A stretch of 64,000 nucleotides of DNA from Cellulomonas chengniuliangii (GTDB lineage: Bacteria; Actinomycetota; Actinomycetes; Actinomycetales; Cellulomonadaceae): the NCBI RefSeq assembly GCF_024508335.1, contig NZ_CP101988.1:868001-932000 (forward strand). The letters are read 5' to 3'. How positions within the stretch are numbered: the first letter of the stretch is position 1; each line of letters begins with the position of its first letter. A model generated the notes under the pieces. It made no database searches, was not told the DNA's origin, and saw nothing but the letters and a program-made list of their open reading frames with translations. Positions 16,837 through 25,632 of this stretch are shown one piece after another. The translations under genes were made by a program, and so were the position numbers.

Positions 16837-18038
16837 CCTGGATCGAGGAGGTCAGGGGGGCGGCCGCGCTGCTGGACGGCGTCGCGACGCGCACCCCCGT
16901 CGACGCGAGCCGCGCGCTGTCGCAGGCCGCGGGCGCCGACGTCTGGCTCAAGTGCGAGAACCTGCAGCGCGCGGGCTCCTTCAAGATCCGAGGCGCGTAC
17001 GTGCGGATGGCCCGGCTCACCCCGCAGGAGCGGGCCCGCGGGGTGATCGCGGCCAGCGCCGGCAACCACGCCCAGGGCGTCGCGCTCGCCGCCCGCCTGC
17101 TGGGCATCGACGCCGTCGTGTACATGCCGGTGGACGCGGCCCTGCCCAAGGTCGCCGCGACCCGGGACTACGGCGCCGAGGTCCGGCTGCACGGGACCAG
17201 CGTGGACGAGGCCCTGGTCGCGGCACTGGCCGAGTCGGAGCGGACCGGCGCGGTGCTCATCCACCCCTTCGACCACCGCGACGTCGTGGCGGGCCAGGGC
17301 ACCATCGCGCTCGAGATCCTCGAGCAGGTCCCGGACGTTGCCACGATCCTCGTGCCGGTGGGCGGCGGCGGGCTCGCGGCGGGCGTCGCGGCCACCATCG
17401 CCGAGCTCCGGCCCGAGGTGCGCGTTGTGGGGGTTCAGGCGGCCCGCGCCGCGGCCTACCCGGCGTCGATGGCGGCCGGGCGCCCGATCGCGGCCACCAG
17501 TGTGCGCACCATGGCCGACGGCATCGCGGTGGGCACACCGGGCCTGGTGCCGTTCGAAGTGCTGCACCGGCTTGGCAGTGAGATCAGGACAGTCACCGAG
17601 GAGGACCTCTCCCGGGCGCTGCTGCTGGTCGCCGAGCGCGCCAAGCTGCTGGTCGAGCCCTCGGGCGCGGCTGCTGTGGCGGCGCTCATGGCGGCCCCCG
17701 AGGGCACGTTCGCCGGGCCGGTGGTGGCGGTGCTCTCCGGAGGGAACATCGACCCGCTGGTCCTGCTGCGGGTGGTGCGGCATGGCCTGGCGTCCGCCGG
17801 CCGGTACCTGCAGCTGCGCGTCAAGGTGGACGACTCGCCGGGCGCGCTCGCGGGACTGCTCGGCGAGCTCGCGGCGACCGGCGGGAACGTCATGCACGTG
17901 TCGCACGTGCGCACGGGCACGGGGTTGGCGATAGACGAGGTCGAGATCGAGGTGCAGGTCGAGACCAAGGGCCCCGACCACTGCGCGCAGGTCCGCAAGC
18001 ACGTGCTCGACGCCGGCTTCCGGCTGGTCGAGGGCTGA
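16833..18038 (+). CDS. ilvA: threonine ammonia-lyase with C-terminal ACT domain
   Basis: The 401-residue PLP enzyme deaminates threonine to 2-oxobutanoate, the first step to isoleucine. The PLP lysine is K51 in GSFKIRGAYVRM; SAGNHAQGVA and VGGGGLAAGVA bind the phosphate. The C-terminal 75 residues (LQLRVKVDDSPGALAGLLGEL) are a single ACT-type domain. That length and the single ACT place it with the shorter, catabolic-like group, which in many actinobacteria serves biosynthesis. The GTG at 16833 overlaps the previous stop by four bases, making a metB / AI-2E / ilvA operon closed by a strong hairpin. Confidence 0.93.
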   Translation: MTWIEEVRGAAALLDGVATRTPVDASRALSQAAGADVWLKCENLQRAGSFKIRGAYVRMARLTPQERARGVIAASAGNHAQGVALAARLLGIDAVVYMPVDAALPKVAATRDYGAEVRLHGTSVDEALVAALAESERTGAVLIHPFDHRDVVAGQGTIALEILEQVPDVATILVPVGGGGLAAGVAATIAELRPEVRVVGVQAARAAAYPASMAAGRPIAATSVRTMADGIAVGTPGLVPFEVLHRLGSEIRTVTEEDLSRALLLVAERAKLLVEPSGAAAVAALMAAPEGTFAGPVVAVLSGGNIDPLVLLRVVRHGLASAGRYLQLRVKVDDSPGALAGLLGELAATGGNVMHVSHVRTGTGLAIDEVEIEVQVETKGPDHCAQVRKHVLDAGFRLVEG

Positions 18039-18065
18039 CCGGGCCACGTGCCCGCTCGACAGCAG

Positions 18066-18112
18066 ACAGGGCGAGGGCCCCGCGCCATGATGGTGCGGGG
18101 CCCTCGCCCTGT
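18066..18112. terminator. strong bidirectional hairpin between ilvA and greA
   Basis: The 21-base arms (18066-18086 and 18092-18112) pair with one G-U and no other mismatch around ATGAT. It sits between the ends of two converging genes. Confidence 0.8.
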
Positions 18113-18148
18113 GCCGTCCGCGTGAGCGCGGCTAGCGCATCTCCCGAG

Positions 18149-18634
18149 TCAGCCCTGGAAGGGCTTCGCGGCCTTGATCTCCACGGGGATCTCGGACCCG
18201 TTCGGCGCCTCGTAGCTCACCGTGTCGCCGACGGTGCGGCCGCTGATCGCGGCGCCCAGCGGGGACGTGGGGGAGAACACGTCGATGTCCGCCGTGCCCG
18301 CGATCTCACGCGAGCCCAGCAGGAAGACCATCTCGTCGCCCGCGACGACGGCCGTGACGACCATGCCCGGCTCGATGACGCCGTCGTCCGGCGGCGTGCC
18401 GATCTGCACGTTCCGCAGCTTCTGCTTGAGCTCGCGGATGCGGGCCTCCTGCTTGGCCTGCTCCTCGCGTGCGGCGTGGTAGCCGCCGTTCTCCTTGAGG
18501 TCGCCCTCGTCGCGCGCCGCTGCGATGCGCTCGGCGATCTCGGCGCGGCCTTCGTCTTCGAGGCGCGCGAGCTCACTCTTGAGTCGGTCGTAGGCCTCCT
18601 GCGTCAACCAGGTGGCCTGAGTCGTCTCGGTCAC
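18149..18634 (-). CDS. greA: transcription elongation factor GreA
   Basis: The 161-residue factor rescues backtracked RNA polymerase by stimulating transcript cleavage. The N-terminal coiled coil includes the tip acidic segment [20 protein letters not shown], and the C-terminal FKBP-like domain has [20 protein letters not shown] and [14 protein letters not shown]. The start is the GTG at 18634 with AAGGAG upstream; earlier in-frame codons are not supported. A probable -10 (TATCCT) at 18771-18766 implies a leader of about 125 bases. The order mca, DUF4307, greA is a conserved actinobacterial neighbourhood. Confidence 0.96.
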   Translation of the reverse strand: MTETTQATWLTQEAYDRLKSELARLEDEGRAEIAERIAAARDEGDLKENGGYHAAREEQAKQEARIRELKQKLRNVQIGTPPDDGVIEPGMVVTAVVAGDEMVFLLGSREIAGTADIDVFSPTSPLGAAISGRTVGDTVSYEAPNGSEIPVEIKAAKPFQG

Positions 18635-18765
18635 GATCGCTCCTTCCTTGCAACATCGGGGTGCACACGTCCGGCACGGAACCTGTGGACCATGAGGGTG
18701 TGCCGCTCTCGCTCGATCGCGTCGACCTGTGGTCACGCCTGACCGACGTGGCGCGTGAATCGTCC

Positions 18766-18771
18766 AGGATA
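18766..18771 (-). promoter_or_regulatory. probable greA -10 element
   Basis: TATCCT on the minus strand, preceded at about 16 bases by TGCAAG, is the best promoter-like sequence in the 215-base gap upstream of greA. The gap holds no coding frame that I can support. Confidence 0.4.
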
Positions 18772-18849
18772 GCAACACGAGAACCCTTGCAGAGCCGCGG
18801 AGACGGCGTTTCGTCCCGCGCGCGGAGCGCCGCCGCGTCAGCCAGCTGG

Positions 18850-19278
18850 TCAGTCGGCGGGGGCGGCGTCGGGGTCGACGACCCGGCAGCTCGTGACCTC
18901 GGCCGCGGTGGCGAGCTCCGCGGTGGGGATCGGCTCGCGCACGCGCACGGTGCGCTCGTCCGAGGGGCTCACCACGACGTCGCGGACCCCGACCTCGGCG
19001 TACGACACGCTGAGCGCGTGCACGGCGCACGAGACGGTCACGCCCGGTCCGCGGGTCACGTCGAAGGTGATGTCGGTGTTGTCGTCGCCCGTCACCGAGA
19101 ACCCGACGGTCTTCCACTGGACAGGGTCGTTGAGGGTGGCGACGCCGATCCACACGCCGACGGGCACCGCCACGACGGCGATCACGGCCGCGGGCAGCGC
19201 CCACGCTGGCCAGCGGCGTACCCGAGGGGCGCGGCCGTAGCGGCCGGCGGGTGGCCGGATGGGGGTCGACTCGCTCAC
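18850..19278 (-). CDS. DUF4307 membrane-anchored protein
   Basis: The 142-residue protein has a basic cytoplasmic tail ([17 protein letters not shown]), one transmembrane helix near residues 25-47 ([18 protein letters not shown]), and an outer beta-rich domain with [23 protein letters not shown] and two cysteines. This is the DUF4307 family, found in actinobacteria between greA and mca, as here; the function is unknown. The GTG at 19278 is preceded by AGGAG. Its upstream region faces the divergent mca gene. Confidence 0.85.
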   Translation of the reverse strand: MSESTPIRPPAGRYGRAPRVRRWPAWALPAAVIAVVAVPVGVWIGVATLNDPVQWKTVGFSVTGDDNTDITFDVTRGPGVTVSCAVHALSVSYAEVGVRDVVVSPSDERTVRVREPIPTAELATAAEVTSCRVVDPDAAPAD

Positions 19279-19386
19279 AGCGGTGCTCCTCGCGGGGGCT
19301 CGGGGCGCCGGACGTCTCCGGCGTGCGCGATCATTGTCTCTCGCCCGCCGCGCGCCGAGCGCCGGGTCGTCCCACAGGAGGATGCG

Positions 19387-20268
19387 GTGACCGGAGAACG
19401 GCTGCGCCTGATGGCGGTGCACGCCCACCCCGACGACGAGTCGAGCAAGGGCGCCGCGTCGATGGCGCGCTACGCCGCCGAGGGGGTCGACGTCCTCGTG
19501 GCGACGTGCACCGGCGGCGAGCGGGGCGACGTGCTCAACCCGCACTACCCGCCGGTGACGGGTGGCCCCGCCGAGATGAACGCCATCCGCCGCGCCGAGA
19601 TGGCCGCGGCCGCGCAGGCCCTCGGCGTCCGCCACCAGTGGCTCGGCTTCGTCGACTCTGGCCTGCCCGAGGGCGACCCGCTGCCGCCGCTCCCGGAGGG
19701 CTGTTTCGCGCTGGTCCCCCTCGAGGAGGCGGCCGAGCCGCTGGTCCGGCTGGTGCGCGAGTTCCGGCCGCACGTCATCACCACGTACGACCCCACGGGC
19801 GGCTACCCGCATCCGGACCACATCATGACCCACCGGGTCTCCGCTGAGGCCTTCGCGGCCGCGGGCGACCCGGAGCGCTACCGGGACTCGGGCGAGCCGT
19901 GGACGCCGCTCAAGCTCTACTACAACCACGGGTTCTCCATGGCGCGGATCCGCGGCGCCCACGAGGCCCTGCTGGCCCGGGGCCTGGAGTCGCCGTTCGG
20001 CGAGTGGGTCGAGTCCCGTGCCGCCCGCGAGATCCCGGAGCGCGAGGTCACCACGCGCGTCGTGTGCGCCGACTGGTTCGACGCGCGCGACGCCGCCCTG
20101 CGCGCCCACGCCACGCAGATCGACCCCACGGGCTTCTTCTTCGCGATCCCGCGCGACGTGGAGCGCGAGGACTGGCCGTTCGAGGAGTTTGAGCTCGCGG
20201 AGTCCCGCGTGCCGACGTCTGTGCCGGAGGACGACCTGTTCGCCGGCGTGCGAGAGGTGGTCGCGTGA
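19387..20268 (+). CDS. mca: mycothiol S-conjugate amidase
   Basis: The 293-residue zinc amidase cleaves mycothiol conjugates of electrophiles and drugs so they can leave the cell as mercapturates. The zinc-binding motif [14 protein letters not shown] opens the protein, [10 protein letters not shown] follows, and [17 protein letters not shown] carries the catalytic Asp and the third zinc ligand. Length and the segment [17 protein letters not shown] match Mca rather than the deacetylase MshB. The start is the GTG at 19387 with AGGAGG upstream. It shows that the organism makes mycothiol, hence an actinobacterium. Confidence 0.92.
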   Translation: MTGERLRLMAVHAHPDDESSKGAASMARYAAEGVDVLVATCTGGERGDVLNPHYPPVTGGPAEMNAIRRAEMAAAAQALGVRHQWLGFVDSGLPEGDPLPPLPEGCFALVPLEEAAEPLVRLVREFRPHVITTYDPTGGYPHPDHIMTHRVSAEAFAAAGDPERYRDSGEPWTPLKLYYNHGFSMARIRGAHEALLARGLESPFGEWVESRAAREIPEREVTTRVVCADWFDARDAALRAHATQIDPTGFFFAIPRDVEREDWPFEEFELAESRVPTSVPEDDLFAGVREVVA

Positions 20269-20603
20269 ACGTCCCCGCAGTGCTGGTGCTCGCCGTCACC
20301 CCGAGCCCGTCCCCGACGTCCGAGGTCGCCGGCTCGCAGGCCGGCTCCCCGGGCATCCTGGGCTTCATCGTGACCTTCGCCGTCGCGCTCGCCGCCATCG
20401 GGCTGTTCTTCGGGCTGACGCGTCAGCTCCGCAGGATGGAGCACCGTGCCGAGCAGATGGGCCTCGAGGGGCGCCGTCGGGTGGACGGGCCGTGGCCGGG
20501 CGCCGAGGCCCCGGACGCGCCGCCGCAGGGCCCGGGCGCGGCGCCGGGAGCGCCGGGCGGCCCGGGTGACGGCCCCGACGGCCCCGGGGCGCCACGGCCG
20601 TGA
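20265..20603 (+). CDS. small single-pass membrane protein of unknown function
   Basis: The 112-residue protein starts with GTG overlapping the mca stop by four bases. It has a short N-terminal hydrophobic stretch, one clear transmembrane helix ([20 protein letters not shown], about residues 29-48), a basic amphipathic segment [20 protein letters not shown] and a disordered Pro/Gly tail. Similar small proteins are common after mca in relatives, as far as I recall. No function can be given. Coupling suggests co-expression with mca. Confidence 0.7.
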   Translation: MNVPAVLVLAVTPSPSPTSEVAGSQAGSPGILGFIVTFAVALAAIGLFFGLTRQLRRMEHRAEQMGLEGRRRVDGPWPGAEAPDAPPQGPGAAPGAPGGPGDGPDGPGAPRP

Positions 20604-20637
20604 GCGTGGCCGCGTCCGGCGCCGGGTGGTCGCGGCG

Positions 20638-21462
20638 ATGAGCCCCGAGCCGCCGGTGCGCCCTGCGGTGCGCGTCACCATGGGCCAGCTCACGGTGAGC
20701 CCGGACCACACCGCCAACCGGCTCGCGGTGGCCGACGCGATGCGCACCGCGGCGCGGGCCCGCGCGGACCTGCTGGTGCTTCCCGAGTACGCGTCGGGGT
20801 TCGACCCGCGCGGTGCCGGGCCCGAGCACGCCGAGGGCCTCGACGGGCCGTTCGTCACCCTGCTGCGGGAACGGGCCGCCGCGACCGGTGTGGCCGTCAT
20901 CGCGGGGACCATGCTGCCCGGCGCCACCCCTGCGCGGGCGGTCAACGCGGTCGTCGCCGTCGACGCCGCCGGCGGGCTCGTGGGCGTCTACCGCAAGGTC
21001 CACCTGTATGACGCGTTCGGCCACCGCGAGTCGGACCGCCTCGAGGCGGGGCCGGCGGACGCGGCGCCCGTGGTGATGGAGGTCCAGGGCCTGCGCTTCG
21101 GCGTGCTGACCTGCTACGACCTGCGCTTCCCGGAGTCGGCCCGACGGGTGGTGGACGCCGGGGCCCACGCGCTCGTGGTGCCCGCGGCGTGGGCGGCGGG
21201 CGACCTCAAGGCTCTGCACTGGCGCACGCTCGCGATCGCACGCGCCATCGAGAACACGGCGGCGGTCGTCGCCGTGGGCCAGGCGGGGCGTGGGGTCGTG
21301 GGACGGTCCCTGCTGGTGGCGCCGGACGGCGTGGTGGGGCTGGAGCTCGACGACAAGCCTGGCATCCGCACGGCCGACATCGACGGCGGGGCGCTGGCGG
21401 CGGTCCGGGACCGCAACCCCGCGCTGCGGCACCGCAGGTACGGGGTCGTCCCGCTTCCGTGA
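20638..21462 (+). CDS. nitrilase-superfamily carbon-nitrogen hydrolase (omega-amidase-like)
   Basis: The 274-residue enzyme has the catalytic triad of the superfamily: E50 in LLVLPEYASG, K120 in VYRKVHLYD and C159 in LTCYDLRFPES. The segment GVYRKVHLYDAFG and the absence of an extra domain place it with the Nit2/omega-amidase or YafV-like group, which hydrolyses amides of dicarboxylic acids or deaminated glutathione-like compounds. The ATG at 20638 gives the usual N-terminus (RVTMGQLTVSP). It lies in line with mca and the small membrane gene; a role in handling damaged thiol metabolites is only a guess. Confidence 0.88.
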   Translation: MSPEPPVRPAVRVTMGQLTVSPDHTANRLAVADAMRTAARARADLLVLPEYASGFDPRGAGPEHAEGLDGPFVTLLRERAAATGVAVIAGTMLPGATPARAVNAVVAVDAAGGLVGVYRKVHLYDAFGHRESDRLEAGPADAAPVVMEVQGLRFGVLTCYDLRFPESARRVVDAGAHALVVPAAWAAGDLKALHWRTLAIARAIENTAAVVAVGQAGRGVVGRSLLVAPDGVVGLELDDKPGIRTADIDGGALAAVRDRNPALRHRRYGVVPLP

Positions 21463-21478
21463 CCGGGCTCTGCCGGTG

Positions 21479-22153
21479 TCAGGCGCTGGCGTGGGCGGCG
21501 ATGGCCACGGCGACGTACGTGCAGCTGAAGCCGATGATGGTCAGCGCGTGGAACACCTCGTGGAACCCGAACCACTGAGGGCTCGGGTTCGGCCGCTTCA
21601 TCGCGTAGACGACGGCGCCGGTGATGTAGGCGACGCCGCACCCGGCGATCAGCCAGACCGCCGCGACGCCGCCAGGGCCCTCGGCGAACTGCGGCAGGAA
21701 TCCGAGCGCCACGCAGCCCAGGGCGACGTAGAGGGGGGTGTAGACCCATCGGGGGGCGCCCAGCCACATGACCCGGGCGAGCAGTCCCAGGACGGCGCCG
21801 GACCACACCACGATCAGCAGGATGTCGCGGGTGCGGGGCGGAAGCAGGATCGCCGCGAGCGGGGTGTAGGTGCCGGCGATGATGAGGAAGATGTTCGAGT
21901 GGTCGAGCCGGCGCAGGATGCCGGTCACGCGCGGCGACCAGGTCCCGCGGTGGTAGACGGCGCTGGTGCCGAACAGCAGCACCGACGTGATGCCGAACAC
22001 CGTGCAGGACCACCGCGCGGTGTCGGTGGGGACGGTGGCGACGAGGAGGATCGAGGCCACGACGACCACCGGGAACATCCCGGCGTGCAGCCATCCGCGC
22101 AGCCGCGGCTTGATCACGGTGGCGACGTCCTCGAGGGTCTGCGGGGTGTCCAC
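21479..22153 (-). CDS. PAQR / hemolysin III family membrane protein
   Basis: The 224-residue protein has seven hydrophobic segments. It carries the family marks FGTSAVYHRGTW after the second helix, LDHSNIFLIIAGTYTPLA in the third, and QWFGFHEVFHALTI before the last, with the conserved Ser, Asp and His residues that bind zinc in PAQR hydrolase-like receptors. Bacterial members are called hemolysin III from one early report; their real activity is unclear. The start is the GTG at 22153. It is divergent from the polyprenyl synthase, with a perfect palindrome between them. Confidence 0.88.
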   Translation of the reverse strand: MDTPQTLEDVATVIKPRLRGWLHAGMFPVVVVASILLVATVPTDTARWSCTVFGITSVLLFGTSAVYHRGTWSPRVTGILRRLDHSNIFLIIAGTYTPLAAILLPPRTRDILLIVVWSGAVLGLLARVMWLGAPRWVYTPLYVALGCVALGFLPQFAEGPGGVAAVWLIAGCGVAYITGAVVYAMKRPNPSPQWFGFHEVFHALTIIGFSCTYVAVAIAAHASA

Positions 22154-22204
22154 GTGCGTCCGTCCTGTGCATTTCTGGTGAGCGTGGTCTGGGCAGCAGG
22201 AGCA

Positions 22205-22226
22205 TAACTTACGTCACCGTAAGTTA
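22205..22226. promoter_or_regulatory. perfect 9-bp inverted repeat between divergent genes, probable operator
   Basis: TAACTTACG (22205-22213) and CGTAAGTTA (22218-22226) flank TCAC. It is AT-richer than anything nearby and lies 52 bases upstream of the PAQR start and 110 bases upstream of the uppS start. Its size and symmetry suit a TetR-type dimer site. Confidence 0.55.
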
Positions 22227-22335
22227 CGCGTGCGTAGGTACTGGTCGATGTGGGGCGGATCGGTCATCGGGCGACGTGCGGGCGAGTACCGTGTGTGCCC
22301 TCACGACCTCAGCACCATGAAGGAGCGTCCCGCGC

Positions 22336-23097
22336 GTGCGCCTGCCCCATCCGGTCTACGCCCTGTACGAGCGACGCATCGCGGCGTCGCTCTCGCCGGA
22401 GCAGGTCCCGCGCCACGTCGGCGTCATCCTCGACGGTAACCGGCGCTGGGCGCGCAATGCCGGGACCTCTGCCGCCACAGGGCACCAGCGGGGCGCCGAC
22501 AAGATCGCCGACCTGCTCACCTGGAGCGAGGAGATCGGCGTCGAGGTGGTCACGCTGTGGATGCTCTCCACGGACAACCTCTCCCGCTCCGCCGAGGAGC
22601 TCACGGCCTTGCTGGGCATCATCGAGGACGCCGTGCGCGATCTCGCCAGCACCGGGCGGTGGCGTGTCCAGGCCGTCGGGTCGCTCGACCTGCTGCCCGC
22701 CGCGACCGTGCAGGCCCTCAAGGAGGCCGAGGCCAGCACGCGCGACGTCTCCGGACTGCACGTCAACGTCGCCGTCGGGTACGGCGGCCGGCGCGAGATC
22801 GCCGACGCGGTCCAGTCCATCCTGCGCGAGCACGCCCGTGCCGGCACCACCCTCGACGAGCTGGCCGAGTCGTTCAGCGTCGAGCACATCGCCGAGCACC
22901 TCTACACCAAGGGGCAGCCGGACCCCGACCTGGTCATCCGCACGTCGGGGGAGCAGCGGCTCGGCGGCTTCCTGCTGTGGCAGAGCGCGCACTCCGAGTA
23001 CTACTTCTGCGAGGCGTACTGGCCGGACTTCCGCCGGGTGGACTTCCTGCGCGCGGTGCGGGCCTACGCGGCGCGCGAGCGCCGGCTCGGCCGGTAG
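22336..23097 (+). CDS. uppS: isoprenyl (polyprenyl) diphosphate synthase, cis-type
   Basis: The 253-residue enzyme extends an allylic diphosphate with isopentenyl units to make the lipid carrier for the cell wall. It shows HVGVILDGNRRWARN with catalytic D33, the segment TLWMLSTDNLSRS, the basic-end motif LVIRTSGEQRLGGFLLWQ, and SEYYFCEAYWPDFR. Chain length cannot be read out; actinobacteria carry both Z-farnesyl and decaprenyl types. The GTG at 22336 follows AGGAG at ten bases. Confidence 0.92.
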   Translation: MRLPHPVYALYERRIAASLSPEQVPRHVGVILDGNRRWARNAGTSAATGHQRGADKIADLLTWSEEIGVEVVTLWMLSTDNLSRSAEELTALLGIIEDAVRDLASTGRWRVQAVGSLDLLPAATVQALKEAEASTRDVSGLHVNVAVGYGGRREIADAVQSILREHARAGTTLDELAESFSVEHIAEHLYTKGQPDPDLVIRTSGEQRLGGFLLWQSAHSEYYFCEAYWPDFRRVDFLRAVRAYAARERRLGR

Positions 23098-23436
23098 GAG
23101 CGGTCGAGCCGCCGCCATCGCCGGCCCCGGTCCTGGGGCGTCGACGGCTCCACCGGGCGCGCCGCCGCCACGATCCGGTGAATCCCGCGCACGGGCGCGT
23201 GTCCGGGTCGAACCCGCGCAGACCGGGCGTAACGTTCACTGCGACGGACGGCATCCGCCGTCCACGGGAGGCCTGCCCATGGAGCACCTGCTCCAGGAGG
23301 AGGGCCGGACCCGGCCCACCGCGGCCGGCCGCCCTCAACCCGTCACCGCGTGCCGCGCCACCCGCCGCCTACGCCCAGGGTGGAACGGCACGAGGGGCCC
23401 GACACGGCGTCGCTGAGGCGCCGGAGGGAGCCAGCC
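23098..23436 (+). other. 339-base gap before phoH: promoter-like element and one small open frame
   Basis: The gap holds TCGAAC and, 16 bases on, TAACGT (about 23210-23238), a plausible promoter towards phoH. It also holds an ATG at 23279 with GGGAGG upstream that opens a 45-codon Arg-rich frame to 23416, just before the phoH start. The small frame has no recognisable family and may be a leader peptide or chance. Nothing else is seen. Confidence 0.4.
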
Positions 23437-24840
23437 GTGGCCAACCAGGAGCAGCGAACCCCCGCACCGACGAGCCCGGGGGCCTCCCCGGACGAGAGTC
23501 GGCGCACGCACGTGCTGGACACGTCCGTACTGCTCTCCGACCCGCAGGCCATCCACCGGTTCGCCGAGCACGACGTGGTGCTCCCCGTCGTGGTGGTCAC
23601 CGAGCTCGAGGCCAAGCGCCACCACGCCGAGCTCGGGTACTTCGCGCGGTCCGCGCTCCGGATGCTCGACGACCTCCGGGTCACCCATGGCCGCCTGGAC
23701 GTGCCCATCCCGCTGGGCCGCCAGGGCGGGACGCTGCGCGTCGAGCTCAACCACACCGACCTGGCCGCGCTGCCCGCCGGCTTCCGGCTCGGGGACAACG
23801 ACACCCGCATCCTCGCCGTCGCGGCCAACCTCGCCGCCGAGGGGCGGGACGTCACCGTGGTCTCGAAGGACCTGCCGATGCGGGTCAAGGCCTCAGCGGT
23901 CGGCCTGCGCGCCGAGGAGTACCGCGCCGAGCTGGCGATCGACTCGGGCTGGACCGGCATGGACACGCTCGACCTGACCGAGCAGGACATGGCCCGGCTG
24001 TGGGACGAGGAGGGCCTGGCGCTCGCCGAGCTGGGCGCCGCCGGCGCGGTCGGGCCCGGCGCGGAGGCCGCGCCCGACCCCGCCGTGCTGGACGTGCCCT
24101 GCCACACCGGCCTGGTGCTCCACTCGCCCCGGGGCTCGGCGCTGGGCCGCGTCACGGCGGACAAGCGGGTGCAACTGGTGCGGGGGGACCGCGAGGCGTT
24201 CGGGCTGCACGGCCGCAGCGCCGAGCAGCGCATCGCCATCGACCTGCTGCTCGACGAGGCCGTCGGGATCGTCTCCCTCGGCGGCCGCGCCGGAACCGGG
24301 AAGTCCGCGCTCGCGCTGTGCGCCGGGCTGGAGGCCGTGCTCGAGCGCCGCCAGCATCGCAAGGTGATGGTGTTCCGGCCGCTGTACGCGGTGGGAGGCC
24401 AGGACCTCGGGTACCTGCCCGGCACCGAGGCCGAGAAGATGGGCCCCTGGGCACAAGCCGTCTTCGACACGCTGGGAGCCCTGGTGAGCCCCGACGTGGT
24501 GGCCGAGGTGATGGCCCGCGACCTGCTCGAGGTGCTACCGCTCACCCACATCCGCGGGCGCTCGCTGCATGACGCGTACGTGATCGTCGACGAGGCGCAG
24601 TCGCTCGAGCGCAATGTGCTGCTCACCGTGCTGTCGCGGATCGGCCAGGGGTCTCGTGTGGTGCTCACGCACGACGTGGCGCAACGCGACAACCTGCGGG
24701 TGGGCCGTCACGACGGCGTCGCCGCCGTGATCGAGGCGCTCAAGGGGCACCCGCTGTTCGCGCACATCACCCTGACCCGGTCCGAGCGGTCGCCGGTGGC
24801 GGCGCTCGTCACGGAGATGCTGGAGGGGATCGAGGGCTGA
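23437..24840 (+). CDS. PIN-domain PhoH-family ATPase
   Basis: The 467-residue protein joins an N-terminal PIN nuclease domain ([11 protein letters not shown] with the first acidic residue, [24 protein letters not shown]) to a C-terminal PhoH ATPase with Walker [13 protein letters not shown], Walker [12 protein letters not shown] and the arginine-bearing segment [13 protein letters not shown]. PhoH2-type PIN-helicases unwind and cut RNA, and related full-length proteins are linked to ribosome or phosphate stress. It starts with GTG at 23437 after GGAGGGAG. A hairpin follows the stop. Confidence 0.92.
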   Translation: MANQEQRTPAPTSPGASPDESRRTHVLDTSVLLSDPQAIHRFAEHDVVLPVVVVTELEAKRHHAELGYFARSALRMLDDLRVTHGRLDVPIPLGRQGGTLRVELNHTDLAALPAGFRLGDNDTRILAVAANLAAEGRDVTVVSKDLPMRVKASAVGLRAEEYRAELAIDSGWTGMDTLDLTEQDMARLWDEEGLALAELGAAGAVGPGAEAAPDPAVLDVPCHTGLVLHSPRGSALGRVTADKRVQLVRGDREAFGLHGRSAEQRIAIDLLLDEAVGIVSLGGRAGTGKSALALCAGLEAVLERRQHRKVMVFRPLYAVGGQDLGYLPGTEAEKMGPWAQAVFDTLGALVSPDVVAEVMARDLLEVLPLTHIRGRSLHDAYVIVDEAQSLERNVLLTVLSRIGQGSRVVLTHDVAQRDNLRVGRHDGVAAVIEALKGHPLFAHITLTRSERSPVAALVTEMLEGIEG

Positions 24841-24856
24841 ACCCGGGCCGGGCGAG

Positions 24857-24890
24857 GCGCCGGGGCCCTCGTCGCTCAGGGCCCCGGCGC
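24857..24890. terminator. hairpin between phoH and the MacB-type operon
   Basis: The arms gcgccggggccct (24857-24869) and its complement (24878-24890) pair fully around eight bases, between two converging genes. Confidence 0.75.
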
Positions 24891-24903
24891 GCGCTGTGGC
24901 AGG

Positions 24904-25632
24904 TCAGTCGTCGACGAGCTGGCCGTCAGCCAACCGGATCACGCGGTCGGCGAGCTGGATCATCAGCGGGTCGTGCGTCGAGATGATGGCCGTCATGCCC
25001 TCGGCCTGCACGACGGCCCGCAGCAGGGCCATGATCGCCAGGCCGGTCTCGGTGTCGAGCTGGCCGGTGGGCTCGTCAGCGATGAGCAGTCGGGGCGAGT
25101 TGGCGAGGGCGCGCGCGATCCCGACGCGCTGCTGCTGGCCGCCCGAGAGCTCCCCGGGCCGCTGCAGCGCGTGGTCCCGCAGCCCCACCAGCTCGAGCAG
25201 CAGGGCGACGCGCTCCTCCCGGACCTCAGGGGGGAGCTTGCGCAGGCGCAGCGGCACCCCGACGTTCTCGGCGGCGGAGAGCACCGGGACGAGCCCGAAG
25301 GTCTGGAACACGAACGAGATGACGTCCCGGCGCAACTCGACCAGGCCGCGCTCGTCCAGGCTGGTCACGTCGCGGCCGTCCACCGCCACCTGTCCGGCGT
25401 CGGGCCGGTCCAGGCCGCCGATCAGGTTGAGCAGCGTCGTCTTGCCCGAGCCGGACTTGCCCACCAGCGCGACGAGCTCGCCGGGCTGCACGGTGAAGGA
25501 CACGTCCCGCACCGCGTGGACGGCGGCGGCGCCGCTGCCGAAGGCGCGGCAGAGGCCCTCCACCCGGACCATCGGCTCGTGAGTGGCGGCGGCCGGCGAG
25601 GTGGTGGCGGTGGTGTGGGCGGTGCTGGTCAC
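24904..25632 (-). CDS. MacB-like ABC transporter ATP-binding protein
   Basis: The 242-residue ATPase has Walker A (GKSGSGKTT), the signature [16 protein letters not shown] and Walker B ([12 protein letters not shown]), the last a hallmark of the LolD/MacB/FtsE group that energises FtsX-type permeases. The start is the GTG at 25632, overlapping the preceding gene by four bases with GAGGAG upstream. It is the last gene of the operon that begins near 32786 and probably works with one of the two large FtsX permeases, possibly as a heterodimer with the neighbouring ATPase. Confidence 0.92.
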   Translation of the reverse strand: MTSTAHTTATTSPAAATHEPMVRVEGLCRAFGSGAAAVHAVRDVSFTVQPGELVALVGKSGSGKTTLLNLIGGLDRPDAGQVAVDGRDVTSLDERGLVELRRDVISFVFQTFGLVPVLSAAENVGVPLRLRKLPPEVREERVALLLELVGLRDHALQRPGELSGGQQQRVGIARALANSPRLLIADEPTGQLDTETGLAIMALLRAVVQAEGMTAIISTHDPLMIQLADRVIRLADGQLVDD

